Shown here piece by piece: positions 24,098-33,496 of a stretch of 64,000 nt of DNA (positions within the stretch are counted from its first letter, which is position 1; each line of letters starts with the position of its first letter). Source of the DNA: Alitiscatomonas aceti. GTDB lineage: Bacteria > Bacillota > Clostridia > Lachnospirales > Lachnospiraceae. The DNA lies in assembly GCF_025567195.1 (NCBI RefSeq), contig NZ_JAOQJF010000006.1:1-64000 (forward strand), written 5' to 3'. Position numbers and translations under genes: made by a program. The notes below the pieces were generated by a model that made no database searches, was not told the DNA's origin, and saw nothing but the letters and a program-made list of their open reading frames with translations.

Positions 24098-24970
24098 TTA
24101 CTTATTCACTGCTGAAAAATAGCCCTCTGTAAACTTCAAAAAATCCTCCATCTCCCTTGTCATCTTAATATCCTTCTGACGGATCAGATACAGGGACCGG
24201 GTAAAATTCGGGATGTCCAGCGGTCTGAGACAGACATATGGATTCTCTTCCTCCCTCTCCAACTGTCTGCGCCATGAATATTCTGGCCATATGGCGACTC
24301 CAAGTCCCTCTTCCACCATACGCTTTAAGATATAATGATTATCGCATTCATATGCAACCTGGGGGATAAAGCCAAGCTCCTGGAATCTCTTATCCGAAAT
24401 CTCCCGGAGACTTCCGCCCTCCTTCAAAGCAATGAAATCCTCATTGGAAAGATCCGACAATGTGATCCGCTTTTTTTCTGCCAGCCTGGAATCTCTCCGG
24501 CATGCCAGCAGCAGCTCCTCATCCATCAGCTTTACGGCATTGCTGAAAAACACCTCGGGAAGTGTGCTGCGGATGCAGATATCCCAGCTGATAGACTCCC
24601 TGCGGTCCAGGATCCGGAAAAAGACATCCCCGTGGCTGGCACGGAATTTCCGTATCAGATCCGGGATCAGAAAAGAGGCAGGCAATACATTTAAACGGAT
24701 CTGCTGCCTGGACTGCCTGTTCTGGATCTCTGCCGGGATATCATTCAGTTCCGCAAGAACCGGAAGGATCCTGGCCTGGAGCAGCCGGCCCTCATGGGTC
24801 AGCTCACAGTATTTTCCGTTTCTCCGCATCAGCTCCACCTGGAGCTCCTTTTCCAGAGCCTTCACCGCTTTGCTGATGGACGGCTGGGTCACGTGAAGAT
24901 CCTGGGCTGCCATGGAAATATTCTCGTATGCCGCCGCCTTAGCAAAATATCTCAGCTGGTAAAATTCCAT
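24098..24970 (-). CDS. LysR-family transcriptional regulator
   Basis: A 290-residue regulator starting MEFYQLRYFAKAAAYENISM, with the LysR helix-turn-helix AAQDLHVTQPSISKAVKALE (about residues 18-38) and linker helix KELQVELMRRNGKYCELTHE. An effector-binding domain of the periplasmic-protein type follows (LNVLPASFLIPDLIRKF to GLGVAIWPEYSW). The ATG choice follows the family N-terminus; a longer frame runs back into the M20 gene upstream. It sits between two M20 genes and near a divergent transporter operon, so it probably controls this island in response to the substrate or a breakdown product. No clear T-N11-A palindrome was assigned. Confidence 0.92.
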   Translation of the reverse strand: MEFYQLRYFAKAAAYENISMAAQDLHVTQPSISKAVKALEKELQVELMRRNGKYCELTHEGRLLQARILPVLAELNDIPAEIQNRQSRQQIRLNVLPASFLIPDLIRKFRASHGDVFFRILDRRESISWDICIRSTLPEVFFSNAVKLMDEELLLACRRDSRLAEKKRITLSDLSNEDFIALKEGGSLREISDKRFQELGFIPQVAYECDNHYILKRMVEEGLGVAIWPEYSWRRQLEREEENPYVCLRPLDIPNFTRSLYLIRQKDIKMTREMEDFLKFTEGYFSAVNK

Positions 24971-25040
24971 CCTCTGATCCTCACTTTCCCAAAGACCAGA
25001 GGCAGAAACCCTGTTCCGCCCCTGGCCTGTCGTTCCCTTT

Positions 25041-26234
25041 CTAGTTCTTATAAAAATCCGGGATCTGTTTATCGTGATACTCTTTGATCTCCTTCTGGAA
25101 ATCCGGATCCGATAAGATATCATATCCAGTCATAGCCAGGCCCTTTGCGCCCTTTAAGCAGATCTCCTGGGCCTCTGGAGTTGCCGCAGCAGCCGCATAC
25201 TCCACCGTATGGGCCTGGATCGTGCTGTCGTCAGTAATAGACAGATAATCATGGATCGCCGGGATCTTAATAGAGACATTTCCAATATCCGAAGAGCCGT
25301 ACTGTTTTTTCGGGTCCGGCCAGGTCATTTCAATCCCCAGCTCATGCATATTGTCCTTAAACGCCTGACACATGGGCCGGCTGGGATACCGTTCAGCAGA
25401 AATATCATCCCAGGCCACCTGTCCTTTGGCCCCTGTCAGTCTTTCTGCATTGGCCACACACGTTTTGATCAGATCGATCAGAACCTCGATCCTCTTCATG
25501 GTATCTGCCCGGAGACAGAACGCGCATCCAGCGCTGGCCGGGATGATGTTGGCCGCCGCGCCGCCGTTGGTAACGATCCCATTGATATTATCCTGGGGAT
25601 CAAACGTGGGACGCATCATGTCGATCTGGTTAAACACACTGATCACGGCGCTCAGCGCATTGATCCCGTTCTGGGGCGCAGAGGAGTGGGCTCCTTTTCC
25701 TGTAAAGTCCACTCTTACGGTACATGCTGCCCGGCCTCCCCGGCCCACCAGGTTGGAGCCTCCGCCCGAGGGATGCATCATCAAAGCAAAATCCACATCG
25801 TCAAAGGCTCCGTTGGCCAGGAGCTTCACCTTTCCGGCTCCGCCCTCTTCCGCCGGTGTACCGATGATGGAGATCCGCCCCGGCAGCTCCTTCATTAAAG
25901 GCGCCAGTCCAAGAAATGCGCCTACGGAGCAGGTGGCGATCAGGTTATGGCCGCACCCGTGGCCAATTCCGTTTAAGGCATCATACTCCGCCAGGAACGC
26001 CACCGTCGGCCCCTCGCCGCTTCCGCAAAGATCTGCGCGGAAGGACGTTTCCAGGCCGCCGTAGCCTCTCTGCACCGTAAAGCCATGCTTTTCCAGGGTA
26101 TTGCTGATAAAGCCCATAGCCTTAAACTCCTGGAATCCCAGCTCCGGGTTGTCATGGATGTTTTTTGACAGGGCAAGCAGGTCCTCCCGGGCCGCATCGA
26201 CAGTTTCCACGATCTGCTGTTTTGCTTTGTCCAT
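25041..26234 (-). CDS. M20-family amidohydrolase (PM20D2/AbgB-related)
   Basis: A 397-residue zinc amidohydrolase: IHDNPELGFQEFKAMGFI, VAFLAEYDALNGIGHGCGHN (ligand His-Asp region; LAEYDAL is typical of AbgB/PM20D2-like members), IIGTPAEEGGAGKVKLLANG (Glu-Glu), FTGKGAHSSAPQNGINALSA, and the C-terminal ISITDDSTIQAHTVEYAA-like region with the last His ligand. It likely releases an amino acid from an N-acyl or dipeptide substrate in the cytoplasm. The ATG has AGGAGG 9 nt upstream; the next gene, a LysR regulator, starts 70 nt beyond its stop. It is transcribed away from the amidohydrolase and ABC transporter genes on the plus strand. Confidence 0.88.
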   Translation of the reverse strand: MDKAKQQIVETVDAAREDLLALSKNIHDNPELGFQEFKAMGFISNTLEKHGFTVQRGYGGLETSFRADLCGSGEGPTVAFLAEYDALNGIGHGCGHNLIATCSVGAFLGLAPLMKELPGRISIIGTPAEEGGAGKVKLLANGAFDDVDFALMMHPSGGGSNLVGRGGRAACTVRVDFTGKGAHSSAPQNGINALSAVISVFNQIDMMRPTFDPQDNINGIVTNGGAAANIIPASAGCAFCLRADTMKRIEVLIDLIKTCVANAERLTGAKGQVAWDDISAERYPSRPMCQAFKDNMHELGIEMTWPDPKKQYGSSDIGNVSIKIPAIHDYLSITDDSTIQAHTVEYAAAAATPEAQEICLKGAKGLAMTGYDILSDPDFQKEIKEYHDKQIPDFYKN

Positions 26235-26462
26235 ATGGTTTTGCCTCCTTACTTTTCCTAAATATGTACATATACTATCATACATGCTCGATATTTTTCA
26301 ACAAAATAACTAAATAATTCTTTTTTTGTAAATCATGTCTTATATATCATATAATACAACACATTTTCCATTATTTATTGTTGCTAAGTCTTGAAAATAT
26401 ATATAATTTATTTATCTTTTATGTCGTTATATTTCGTTTTTTATATTATTTGTATATTTATA

Positions 26463-26491
26463 TTGACTTTTTAGTAAATAAGCTGTATAAT
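26463..26491 (+). promoter_or_regulatory. Strong promoter in the divergent region of the amidohydrolase island
   Basis: TTGACT (26463-26468), 17-nt spacer, TATAAT (26486-26491), 116 nt ahead of the amidohydrolase start. The whole 26235-26607 intergenic stretch is very AT-rich and contains no gene; the LysR protein encoded nearby probably acts here on one or both directions. Confidence 0.7.
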
Positions 26492-26607
26492 TCCGTTGAA
26501 ATTACATAAATTCTTTTTTCTTGAACATTGTAACAATTTGACTTATTACTAATCTTTTTACCTATAACTCATTCATCACTCCCACCCATTCCAAAGGAGG
26601 GCCCCCT

Positions 26608-27774
26608 ATGTTAGCAATTACAAACGGTAAACTACTCACGATTACTTCCGGTATTGTAGAAAATGGTACAATAATCATAGACAATGGAAAAATTGTATCC
26701 TTAGGATCTGCCCTCCCTATTCCAGCAGAAACAGCCGTCATTGATGCCAGAGGCGGATATATCACCCCCGGGTTCGTTGACTGCCATACACATATATGTA
26801 ACTTCTGCGAGCCCCGGACAAATCCAGGTCCCAGACTGGACGGAAATGAAGGCTCTGATCCAATTACCCCGCAGGTCCGTGCCATGGATGCCATTAATCC
26901 CTGGGATTGGGCTATCGAACCTGTCCGGCAGGCCGGATTTACGACTGTATATACCCAGCCCGGATCCGGCAATATCATCGGAGGACAGGGAATCGCAATG
27001 AAATTACGCGGGCACACGGCTGAAGAAATGGTGATTCCAGGAACTGAAGCAATGAAATTTGCCCTTGGGGAAAATCCCAAACGATTCCATGGACTGGAGC
27101 AAAAGCGTATGCCCTGGACAAGGATGGGGACAGCGGCGCTGTTAAGAGAGACCCTATTTAATGCGAAAAAATACTCTGACAGGCTAAAAGAGGCTGAAAC
27201 AGATCCCTCTAAGGCTCCGGAGCCCAACTTCAAACTGGAGGCCCTGGTCAATGTTGTCTGTGGTAAACAGCGTGTCCGGATCCATTGCCATAGAGCCGAT
27301 GATATCATGACCGCTATACGTATTGGAAAAGAGTATGGTCTGGATTTCACCCTGGAGCATGCTACGGAAGGTTATAAGATTGCCGATGTCATAGCTGACA
27401 ATCATGTTACTTGTATTGTCGGTCCCTTACTTCTTCCTCCAGTGAAACAGGAAGTCTGGGATTTAAAGCTGGAAAATCCTGCACTATTGACAGATGCTGG
27501 CGTTAAAGTCTGTCTTACCGCAGATACTGGCAGCGAAACTGCATGGCTTCCAATGCAGGCAGGCCTTTTACTGCGCCGCGGAATGAGCGAGGAGGATATT
27601 TTTAAAGGATTAACGATCTACCCGGCAGAGGTATTAAATCTTGATCACCGGATCGGATCCCTGGAACCCGGAAAAGACGCTGATATTGCAATTTTTGATG
27701 GCCATCCTCTGAGCAATATGACACTTTGCCGTATGACCATGATCGATGGCCAGATCGTACATAATACATTATGA
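26608..27774 (+). CDS. Metal-dependent amidohydrolase (imidazolonepropionase-like)
   Basis: A 388-residue TIM-barrel amidohydrolase. The N-terminal beta-sandwich strand reads MLAITNGKLLTITSGIVENG. The metal motif His-x-His sits in PGFVDCHTHI (near 57), further likely ligands in VRIHCHRADDIMTAI (His) and FTLEHATEG (His), and the Asp in VKVCLTADTGSETAW. The C-terminal segment SLEPGKDADIAIFDGHPL is typical. Such enzymes hydrolyse cyclic amides, dipeptides (Xaa-Arg/Lys dipeptidases) or hydantoin-like rings. Neighbour genes encode a peptide importer, so an imported dipeptide or cyclic amide is the likely substrate. GGAGGG is 9 nt before the ATG. It is first in the plus-strand operon. Confidence 0.85.
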   Translation: MLAITNGKLLTITSGIVENGTIIIDNGKIVSLGSALPIPAETAVIDARGGYITPGFVDCHTHICNFCEPRTNPGPRLDGNEGSDPITPQVRAMDAINPWDWAIEPVRQAGFTTVYTQPGSGNIIGGQGIAMKLRGHTAEEMVIPGTEAMKFALGENPKRFHGLEQKRMPWTRMGTAALLRETLFNAKKYSDRLKEAETDPSKAPEPNFKLEALVNVVCGKQRVRIHCHRADDIMTAIRIGKEYGLDFTLEHATEGYKIADVIADNHVTCIVGPLLLPPVKQEVWDLKLENPALLTDAGVKVCLTADTGSETAWLPMQAGLLLRRGMSEEDIFKGLTIYPAEVLNLDHRIGSLEPGKDADIAIFDGHPLSNMTLCRMTMIDGQIVHNTL

Positions 27775-27840
27775 TCCCTGGTTTCCCTGGACCATAGACC
27801 TTTATGATCCTAAAAATAAAATACTCAAAGGAGGAGATTT

Positions 27841-29529
27841 ATGAGGAAAAAAAGCAGAATAACCGCACTGGTACTGGCAGCTGTCATGGCCTTGACCGCA
27901 TGTTCATCTAAGCCAGCTTCCACAGCCACATCCGAAGCAGACAAACCTGCTTCAGCGGGCACAGAATCTGGCAGCGCGTCAGGAGCAGAGACTGGCAAAC
28001 CTGCATCCACCAATGACAACGGCGAAAAGGTTTTAAGAATTGGTACCTATATGCCAGTCACTACACTGGTTCCATGGAAAACCACCTCTGATGGAGATGG
28101 ATATATTATCCGGCAGATCTATCACACCTTATTAGAGATGAATAAACAGTCCGAATTCGCTCCAGGCCTTGCCAAATCCTGGGAATGCAGCGAGGATGGA
28201 AAGGTTTGGACATTCCACCTAAGAGACGATATTTACTGGCAGACTGGAAACGATCTGTTTGGAGATGAAAAGGTTCAGGTTACTGCGGAAGATGTAAAAT
28301 TCTCATTTGAGTATTATCTGGATCCCGCTCACGAGTCAGTCCGCTATACAGGTCTTGCAGACACGATCGATAAAATCGAGGTAGTAGATGACTTTACCAT
28401 CAAGTTCTACACCAAGGATATTGATGTTTTATTTGAATACAAAATGTATCAGAACTACATCATCCCCAAAAAGGGAATCGATGAAAATTGGGATTTTGCA
28501 GCCTTCCCGGTTGGATCTGGTGCTTATAAATTTGTTGAACATGTAGTAGATACCCGAGTGCTTCTGGAAAAAAACGAAGACTTCTGGCTGGAGCCCGCGC
28601 TGGATAAGATCGAGTTCAAGATCATTACTGACAAATCGGTTTCTTCCATTGCCCTCCAGAACCAGGAAATCGACATTACTCTGGCACTGCTGCCCACCGA
28701 TATACCGGCAGTGGTATCCAAAGACTTTTTAAAGATCGATAACAATGGAGGTTCCTTAAGATGGATCGGCTTCAACTGTAAGGACGAGCTGTTCCAGGAC
28801 AAAGAATTAAGAAGAGCACTTACCATGGCTGTTGACGTAGATGGCGCTGTAAAAGCCGTTTATGCAAATGATGCAGGAATCGACCTTGCGATCCGTGGAT
28901 ATTCTGTCGTTACCCCGGAACGTCCCGGCTATGATGGAGAGCTGTGTAAAGCGGAAACACCCGTCTATGACCCCAAGGCCGCACAGGAGAAGCTGGAGAG
29001 CATTGGCTGGAAGAAGGGCTCTGATGGTATTTACGAAAAGGATGGCCAGAAACTGAAATTTACACTTCAGGTCGGAAATAATGATTCAAACCGTGAAAAA
29101 ATGGCAGTTATCGTTTCTTCCCAGTTAAAAGCTATCGGCGTCGATTGTACAGCCCAGACCGTTGAATGGGGTACCCACTCATCCGATGTTAAAGATGGAA
29201 ATGTGCAGATGTATATCATGGGCGGATACAGCAACCTGGATGGCCCGTTAAGATTGATGCATTCCAACGAAACCGTTTTATCACCCAACTGTGGTTATGC
29301 GGACCCTGAACTCGATTCCGTCCTTGATGAGGCATGGAGAACGATTGATTACGATGCTCGTTGCAAGCTGATTGCAAAAGCAAGCGCAATGTTTGCTTCA
29401 GGTACGGCACACCTGGCAGACTGGTATGAATACTCCCAGACTGGATACAATGTGCGCGTAAAGGATTTTGATTATGCCACTGTTTACCAGCCGCTTTGCA
29501 GCAGTCAGAGAAATGTTACAGTAGAGTAA
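27841..29529 (+). CDS. ABC transporter substrate-binding lipoprotein (peptide family 5)
   Basis: A 562-residue extracellular solute-binding protein. The signal peptide MRKKSRITALVLAAVMA ends in lipobox LTAC (Cys about residue 21), followed by a Ser/Ala-rich linker to about residue 60. The family-5 core starts VLRIGTYMPVTTLVPWKTTS, with ITAEDVKFSFEYYLDP-like and LRRALTMAVDVDGAVKA segments. It delivers peptides or related compounds to the permease pair encoded downstream. AAAGGAGG precedes the ATG. A perfect 12-bp hairpin lies between this gene and the permease genes, as often seen where the binding protein is made in excess. Confidence 0.93.
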   Translation: MRKKSRITALVLAAVMALTACSSKPASTATSEADKPASAGTESGSASGAETGKPASTNDNGEKVLRIGTYMPVTTLVPWKTTSDGDGYIIRQIYHTLLEMNKQSEFAPGLAKSWECSEDGKVWTFHLRDDIYWQTGNDLFGDEKVQVTAEDVKFSFEYYLDPAHESVRYTGLADTIDKIEVVDDFTIKFYTKDIDVLFEYKMYQNYIIPKKGIDENWDFAAFPVGSGAYKFVEHVVDTRVLLEKNEDFWLEPALDKIEFKIITDKSVSSIALQNQEIDITLALLPTDIPAVVSKDFLKIDNNGGSLRWIGFNCKDELFQDKELRRALTMAVDVDGAVKAVYANDAGIDLAIRGYSVVTPERPGYDGELCKAETPVYDPKAAQEKLESIGWKKGSDGIYEKDGQKLKFTLQVGNNDSNREKMAVIVSSQLKAIGVDCTAQTVEWGTHSSDVKDGNVQMYIMGGYSNLDGPLRLMHSNETVLSPNCGYADPELDSVLDEAWRTIDYDARCKLIAKASAMFASGTAHLADWYEYSQTGYNVRVKDFDYATVYQPLCSSQRNVTVE

Positions 29530-29551
29530 CTCCAGAGACCAGCATGCGTAG

Positions 29552-29578
29552 GCGGGTTTCGCGTTTCGCGAAACCCGC
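29552..29578 (+). terminator. Intercistronic hairpin after the binding-protein gene
   Basis: GCGGGTTTCGCG pairs perfectly with CGCGAAACCCGC around TTT, followed by TTTCTG. The short T-run suggests partial termination or 3'-end protection of the binding-protein mRNA; the permease gene starts 22 nt later. Confidence 0.75.
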
Positions 29579-29599
29579 TTTCTGTAAAGGAGAAGTTAT

Positions 29600-30565
29600 A
29601 TGTGGACATATATTATTAGGAGAATATTTCAAGCGGTTCCAACGCTTCTGGTCATTTCATTTATGATTTTTTCCCTGTTATACATAACTCCCGGAGATCC
29701 CGTCGATCTTATTTTAGGTACCGAGGACCAGCAGGTATCTGAAGAACAGCGGCAGCTGATCATGGAAGAATGGGGATTGGACAAACCTTTTTTTGTCCGC
29801 TACTTAAACTTCATTAAAGACGCCTTACACGGTGATCTCGGAACATCCTACGCTACAAATCAGCCGGTATTTGAAAGCGTAATGATCCGAATGCCGGCAA
29901 CATTTAAATTAGCCGCTTTTTCTATGGTTTTATCCCTGCTGATCTCTGTTCCTCTGGGAACACTGGCGGCTTTGAAACACAACAGCATCTGGGATTCCAT
30001 TGCCACGGCTCTTGCAACCATTGGCGTATCCCTTCCCAAGTTCTGGTTCGGACTTGTACTGATGATCTATCTCTCTCTGAAATGGGGACTGCTTCCCAGT
30101 ACAGGATCCGCCGAACTAACCGTAGATGGACCCGTAGAATTTTTAAAATATATTATTATGCCAGGCTCTTCTCTGGCTCTAGGAATGGCTGCCACCCAGA
30201 CCCGAATGATCCGTTCCAGCATGCTGGATGTCCTGGGTCAGGATTATGTACGTTATGCCCGAAGTAAGGGCCTGAAGGAAAAAGTAGTAATCTGGATGCA
30301 TGCATTTAAAAATGCCATGATCCCTGTTATCACTGTTGTCGGTTCGGAAATCGGAGGACTCCTGGGCGGCGCAGTTGTTACAGAGTCCATATTTTCGTGG
30401 CCCGGTGTCGGTCGTCTCGCTGTAAATTCCATATCTAAAAGAGACTACCCAATGATTCAGGGAATTACTTTGCTTTTATGTACAAGCTATCTGGTGATCA
30501 ACCTGATCATTGACATTGTCTATGCATGGGTAGATCCCCGGATCCGCCTTGATAAAAAATCATAG
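29600..30565 (+). CDS. Peptide ABC transporter permease, DppB type
   Basis: A 321-residue inner-membrane permease with about six hydrophobic helices. The N-terminus MWTYIIRRIFQAVPTLLVIS and segment YITPGDPVD are typical of DppB/OppB, and the cytoplasmic EAA loop is VRYARSKGLKEKVVIWMHAF. It forms the transport channel with the DppC-type partner. RBS AAAGGAG is 6 nt before the ATG. It is 11 nt from the next gene; all five transporter genes are collinear. Confidence 0.94.
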   Translation: MWTYIIRRIFQAVPTLLVISFMIFSLLYITPGDPVDLILGTEDQQVSEEQRQLIMEEWGLDKPFFVRYLNFIKDALHGDLGTSYATNQPVFESVMIRMPATFKLAAFSMVLSLLISVPLGTLAALKHNSIWDSIATALATIGVSLPKFWFGLVLMIYLSLKWGLLPSTGSAELTVDGPVEFLKYIIMPGSSLALGMAATQTRMIRSSMLDVLGQDYVRYARSKGLKEKVVIWMHAFKNAMIPVITVVGSEIGGLLGGAVVTESIFSWPGVGRLAVNSISKRDYPMIQGITLLLCTSYLVINLIIDIVYAWVDPRIRLDKKS

Positions 30566-30576
30566 GAGGGAAATAT

Positions 30577-31476
30577 ATGGCAGAAAATAATAAAAACCAA
30601 AATATGATCGGCGAAGATTCCCTCCCCGTTACAAGTTATTGGAAGGATGTTGTACGCCGTTTCTGTAAAAATAAAATTGCCGTTATCGGCCTGATCGCCC
30701 TGTGTATTATCATCATCCTATGCGCCGGGGCCCCATTATTTACCAGCTACGATCCCGTGGTAGATATGGACTTTATGAATATGCTGGCTGCCCCTGGCAG
30801 TGAAGGACATCCTTTAGGTACAGATGACCTTGGACGTGATATCTGGTGCCGTCTTCTTTATGGAGGCCGCAGCTCCCTGATCACGGGTCTCTCCGTTTCC
30901 CTGCTTGCTGCTGCCATCGGAGTCGTGATCGGGTTATACAGCGGATACTTCGGCGGCGTGATTGAAAGTCTTTTGATGCGTTTTACCGACATCATGCTGT
31001 CCTTCCCATTCCTTATCGTAGCCATCGCCATCATGTCGGTACTTGGCTCCAGTCAGCGTAATATCATCATTGCCCTCGCCATTACAAGCTGGCCAAGGTT
31101 TGCCAGACTTACCAGAGGACAAGTACTCGCTGTAAAAAATTCAGAATATGTGGAAGCAGCAAAGGTCGGAGGCTTTAAAAATACCCGGATCATCTTCCGT
31201 CATGTACTTCCCAATTGTATTGGTCCCTTGATCATTCAGGGTACATTATCTGTCGGAGGTGCTATCCTCTCTGCTGCAAGCCTTAACTATCTGGGACTGG
31301 GCGCAGATGCTGCCTCTCCAGATTGGGGCATGATGTTAAGCCAGGGCAGAAATTACCTTCAGACTGCATCGTATCTGACCACGATTCCCGGATTGGCAAT
31401 TTCCGCTACGGTTCTGGCCATGAACTGGATTGGCGACGGAATGCGGGACGCATTTGATCCTAAGATGAGAAAGTAG
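30577..31476 (+). CDS. Peptide ABC transporter permease, DppC type
   Basis: A 299-residue permease of the DppC/OppC family. A short cytoplasmic N-terminus is followed by helix VIGLIALCIIIILCAGAPLF. The DppC hallmark GHPLGTDDLGRDIWCRLLYG lies in the first periplasmic loop, and the EAA loop is YVEAAKVGGFKNTRIIFRHV. It completes the heterodimeric pore with the upstream DppB-type protein. GGAGGG precedes the ATG; a 12-nt gap separates it from the first ATPase gene. Confidence 0.94.
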   Translation: MAENNKNQNMIGEDSLPVTSYWKDVVRRFCKNKIAVIGLIALCIIIILCAGAPLFTSYDPVVDMDFMNMLAAPGSEGHPLGTDDLGRDIWCRLLYGGRSSLITGLSVSLLAAAIGVVIGLYSGYFGGVIESLLMRFTDIMLSFPFLIVAIAIMSVLGSSQRNIIIALAITSWPRFARLTRGQVLAVKNSEYVEAAKVGGFKNTRIIFRHVLPNCIGPLIIQGTLSVGGAILSAASLNYLGLGADAASPDWGMMLSQGRNYLQTASYLTTIPGLAISATVLAMNWIGDGMRDAFDPKMRK

Positions 31477-31487
31477 GTGTATGAAAT

Positions 31488-32474
31488 ATGACAAATGAAA
31501 AATGCCTGGAAGTAAAAAATCTGCGAACCTGGTTTCATACACCAGAGGGCATTGTAAAATCTGTCGATGGGATCTCTTTTTCCATTGAACGAGGAAAAAC
31601 ACTCGCTCTGGTAGGAGAATCTGGATGCGGAAAAACAATTACATCCTTATCCCTGATCAAGCTTCTTCCTGAAACAGCTGAGCTTCACGCGGATTCCATT
31701 ATACTAAATGGACGTGATGTTACGAATCTCGATAAAAACGAAGCGCGGAAAATACGAGGGGCAGAAATTTCCATGATATTCCAGGAGCCAATGACCTCCC
31801 TCAATCCTGTGTACCGAATCGAAAGACAGCTGGGCGAAGTATTCCGGCTTCATAATCCCGGTATTTCCTCTGCCGAAGTAAAACAGCGTTCCATAGAAAT
31901 CTTAAAGAAAGTCGGGGTTCCAAATCCCGAAGAACGGCTTAAAGTATATCCCCATCAGCTCTCTGGCGGTCTTCGCCAAAGAGTAATGATCGCCATTTCC
32001 CTGGCCTCCAATCCACGAATGGTCATTGCTGATGAGCCTACAACTGCCCTGGATGTAACGATCCAGGCCCAGATCCTGGACCTGCTCAAACAGCTGCAAA
32101 AAGATATGAATATGTCTATTCTCCTGATCACTCATGATTTTGGCGTGGTTTCCCAGATCGCCGACCGCGTTGCTGTAATGTACGCCGGCCGGATCGTTGA
32201 GGAAGGTAAGATGGAAGATGTATTTACAGATCCATGGCATCCCTATACCAAGCTCCTGATCCTTTCCATTCCAGGAATTAAGGTAACACGCGGAAACCGT
32301 CTGGAATCTATCCAGGGATCTGTTCCTAATCCGCTTAAATTCCCGGAAGGATGCCGGTTTGCACCGCGTTGTCCTTATGCCAAAGACATCTGCCATAAAC
32401 AGCAGCCTCCGGAGATCGTTTCCGGCGACAGAAGAGTAAGCTGTTTTTTAAGGGGGGACCAGCATGAAGGATGA
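31488..32474 (+). CDS. Peptide ABC transporter ATPase, DppD type
   Basis: A 328-residue ATP-binding subunit: Walker A GESGCGKT, Q-loop region IFQEPMTSLNPVYRI, signature LSGGLRQR, Walker B MVIADEPTTALD, and H-loop LITHDFG. The C-terminal oligopeptide-transporter domain carries the cysteine pattern CRFAPRCPYAKDIC. It pairs with the DppF-type ATPase, whose start lies inside the last codons of this gene (11-nt overlap). Confidence 0.95.
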   Translation: MTNEKCLEVKNLRTWFHTPEGIVKSVDGISFSIERGKTLALVGESGCGKTITSLSLIKLLPETAELHADSIILNGRDVTNLDKNEARKIRGAEISMIFQEPMTSLNPVYRIERQLGEVFRLHNPGISSAEVKQRSIEILKKVGVPNPEERLKVYPHQLSGGLRQRVMIAISLASNPRMVIADEPTTALDVTIQAQILDLLKQLQKDMNMSILLITHDFGVVSQIADRVAVMYAGRIVEEGKMEDVFTDPWHPYTKLLILSIPGIKVTRGNRLESIQGSVPNPLKFPEGCRFAPRCPYAKDICHKQQPPEIVSGDRRVSCFLRGDQHEG

Positions 32475-33438
32475 AAAAAACATATTAAAAATTGAAGACC
32501 TGAAAGTATATTTCCCTATTAAAAAGGGGGTTCTGCAAAAAACGGTCGGACATGTAAAGGCTGTTGATGGCGTCACTCTGAATATCCGCCGAGGAGAGAC
32601 CCTGGGATTAGTAGGCGAATCCGGCTGCGGAAAAACTACCATCGGCCGCGCTATTGTCCGGCTGAATACACCTACCAGCGGACGTATTCTTTATGACGGA
32701 CAGGATATCCTTTCTTTAAAGGGCGATGATTTAAGAAAGATACGAAGAAAACTTCAGATCATATTTCAGGACCCATACTCTTCCCTCAACCCAAGACATA
32801 CGGTTCAGAATATGATCACAGAGATCCTTACCGTACAAATGGGAATGACTCCTGCCCAGGCTGAAGACCGCATGGAAGAACTGCTGGATCAGGTCGGTCT
32901 GAATAAGGCTTATGCATTACGCTATCCTCACGAGTTTTCCGGCGGACAGAGGCAGAGAGTTGCCATTGCAAAGGCCATTGCATTACAGCCAGAATTTCTT
33001 GTATGTGATGAAGCTGTTTCTGCTTTGGACGTGTCCATCCAGTCTCAGATCATCAACTTATTGATGGATCTGAAGGGTGAATATGGGGATATGACCTATC
33101 TCTTTATCTCACACGCCCTCAATGTAGTTGAACATATCTCTGACAGAGTAGCTGTTATGTATCTGGGAAAGATCATGGAATTTGCTGATAATGAAGAATT
33201 ATTCAGTCACGCCGCACATCCCTACACCCAGGCATTGCTGTCAGCCATCCCAATCCTGTCGGGAAGGAAAGCCCGTGAACGCATTATCCTCAAAGGAGAT
33301 GTACCAGGAGCCGCTCATATTCCATCTGGCTGCCGCTTCCATACACGATGTCCATATGCTACGGAAGAATGTATGAAGAAGGAGCCCGAACTGAAGGATA
33401 TTGGCAACGGTCACCTGGTGGCCTGTCTCAAGGTATAA
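32464..33438 (+). CDS. Peptide ABC transporter ATPase, DppF type
   Basis: A 324-residue ATP-binding subunit: Walker A GESGCGKTT, IFQDPYSSLNPRHTV, signature FSGGQRQR, Walker B FLVCDEAVSALD, and H-loop switch FISHALN. The C-terminal oligopeptide domain is CRFHTRCPYATEEC. Last gene of the importer operon, followed by a strong terminator. AAGGGGGGACC provides the RBS inside the preceding gene. Confidence 0.95.
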   Translation: MKDEKNILKIEDLKVYFPIKKGVLQKTVGHVKAVDGVTLNIRRGETLGLVGESGCGKTTIGRAIVRLNTPTSGRILYDGQDILSLKGDDLRKIRRKLQIIFQDPYSSLNPRHTVQNMITEILTVQMGMTPAQAEDRMEELLDQVGLNKAYALRYPHEFSGGQRQRVAIAKAIALQPEFLVCDEAVSALDVSIQSQIINLLMDLKGEYGDMTYLFISHALNVVEHISDRVAVMYLGKIMEFADNEELFSHAAHPYTQALLSAIPILSGRKARERIILKGDVPGAAHIPSGCRFHTRCPYATEECMKKEPELKDIGNGHLVACLKV

Positions 33439-33446
33439 ATTTTCAT

Positions 33447-33496
33447 AAAACCGTGGTACATAGATTCTTAAGTATCTATGAGACCACGGTTTTTTG
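33447..33496 (+). terminator. Terminator of the peptide importer operon
   Basis: AAAACCGTGGT (33447-33457) pairs with ACCACGGTTTT (33483-33493), with inner stem TAGAT/ATCTA, followed by TTTTTTG. It lies 9 nt beyond the dppF-type stop. Confidence 0.9.
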
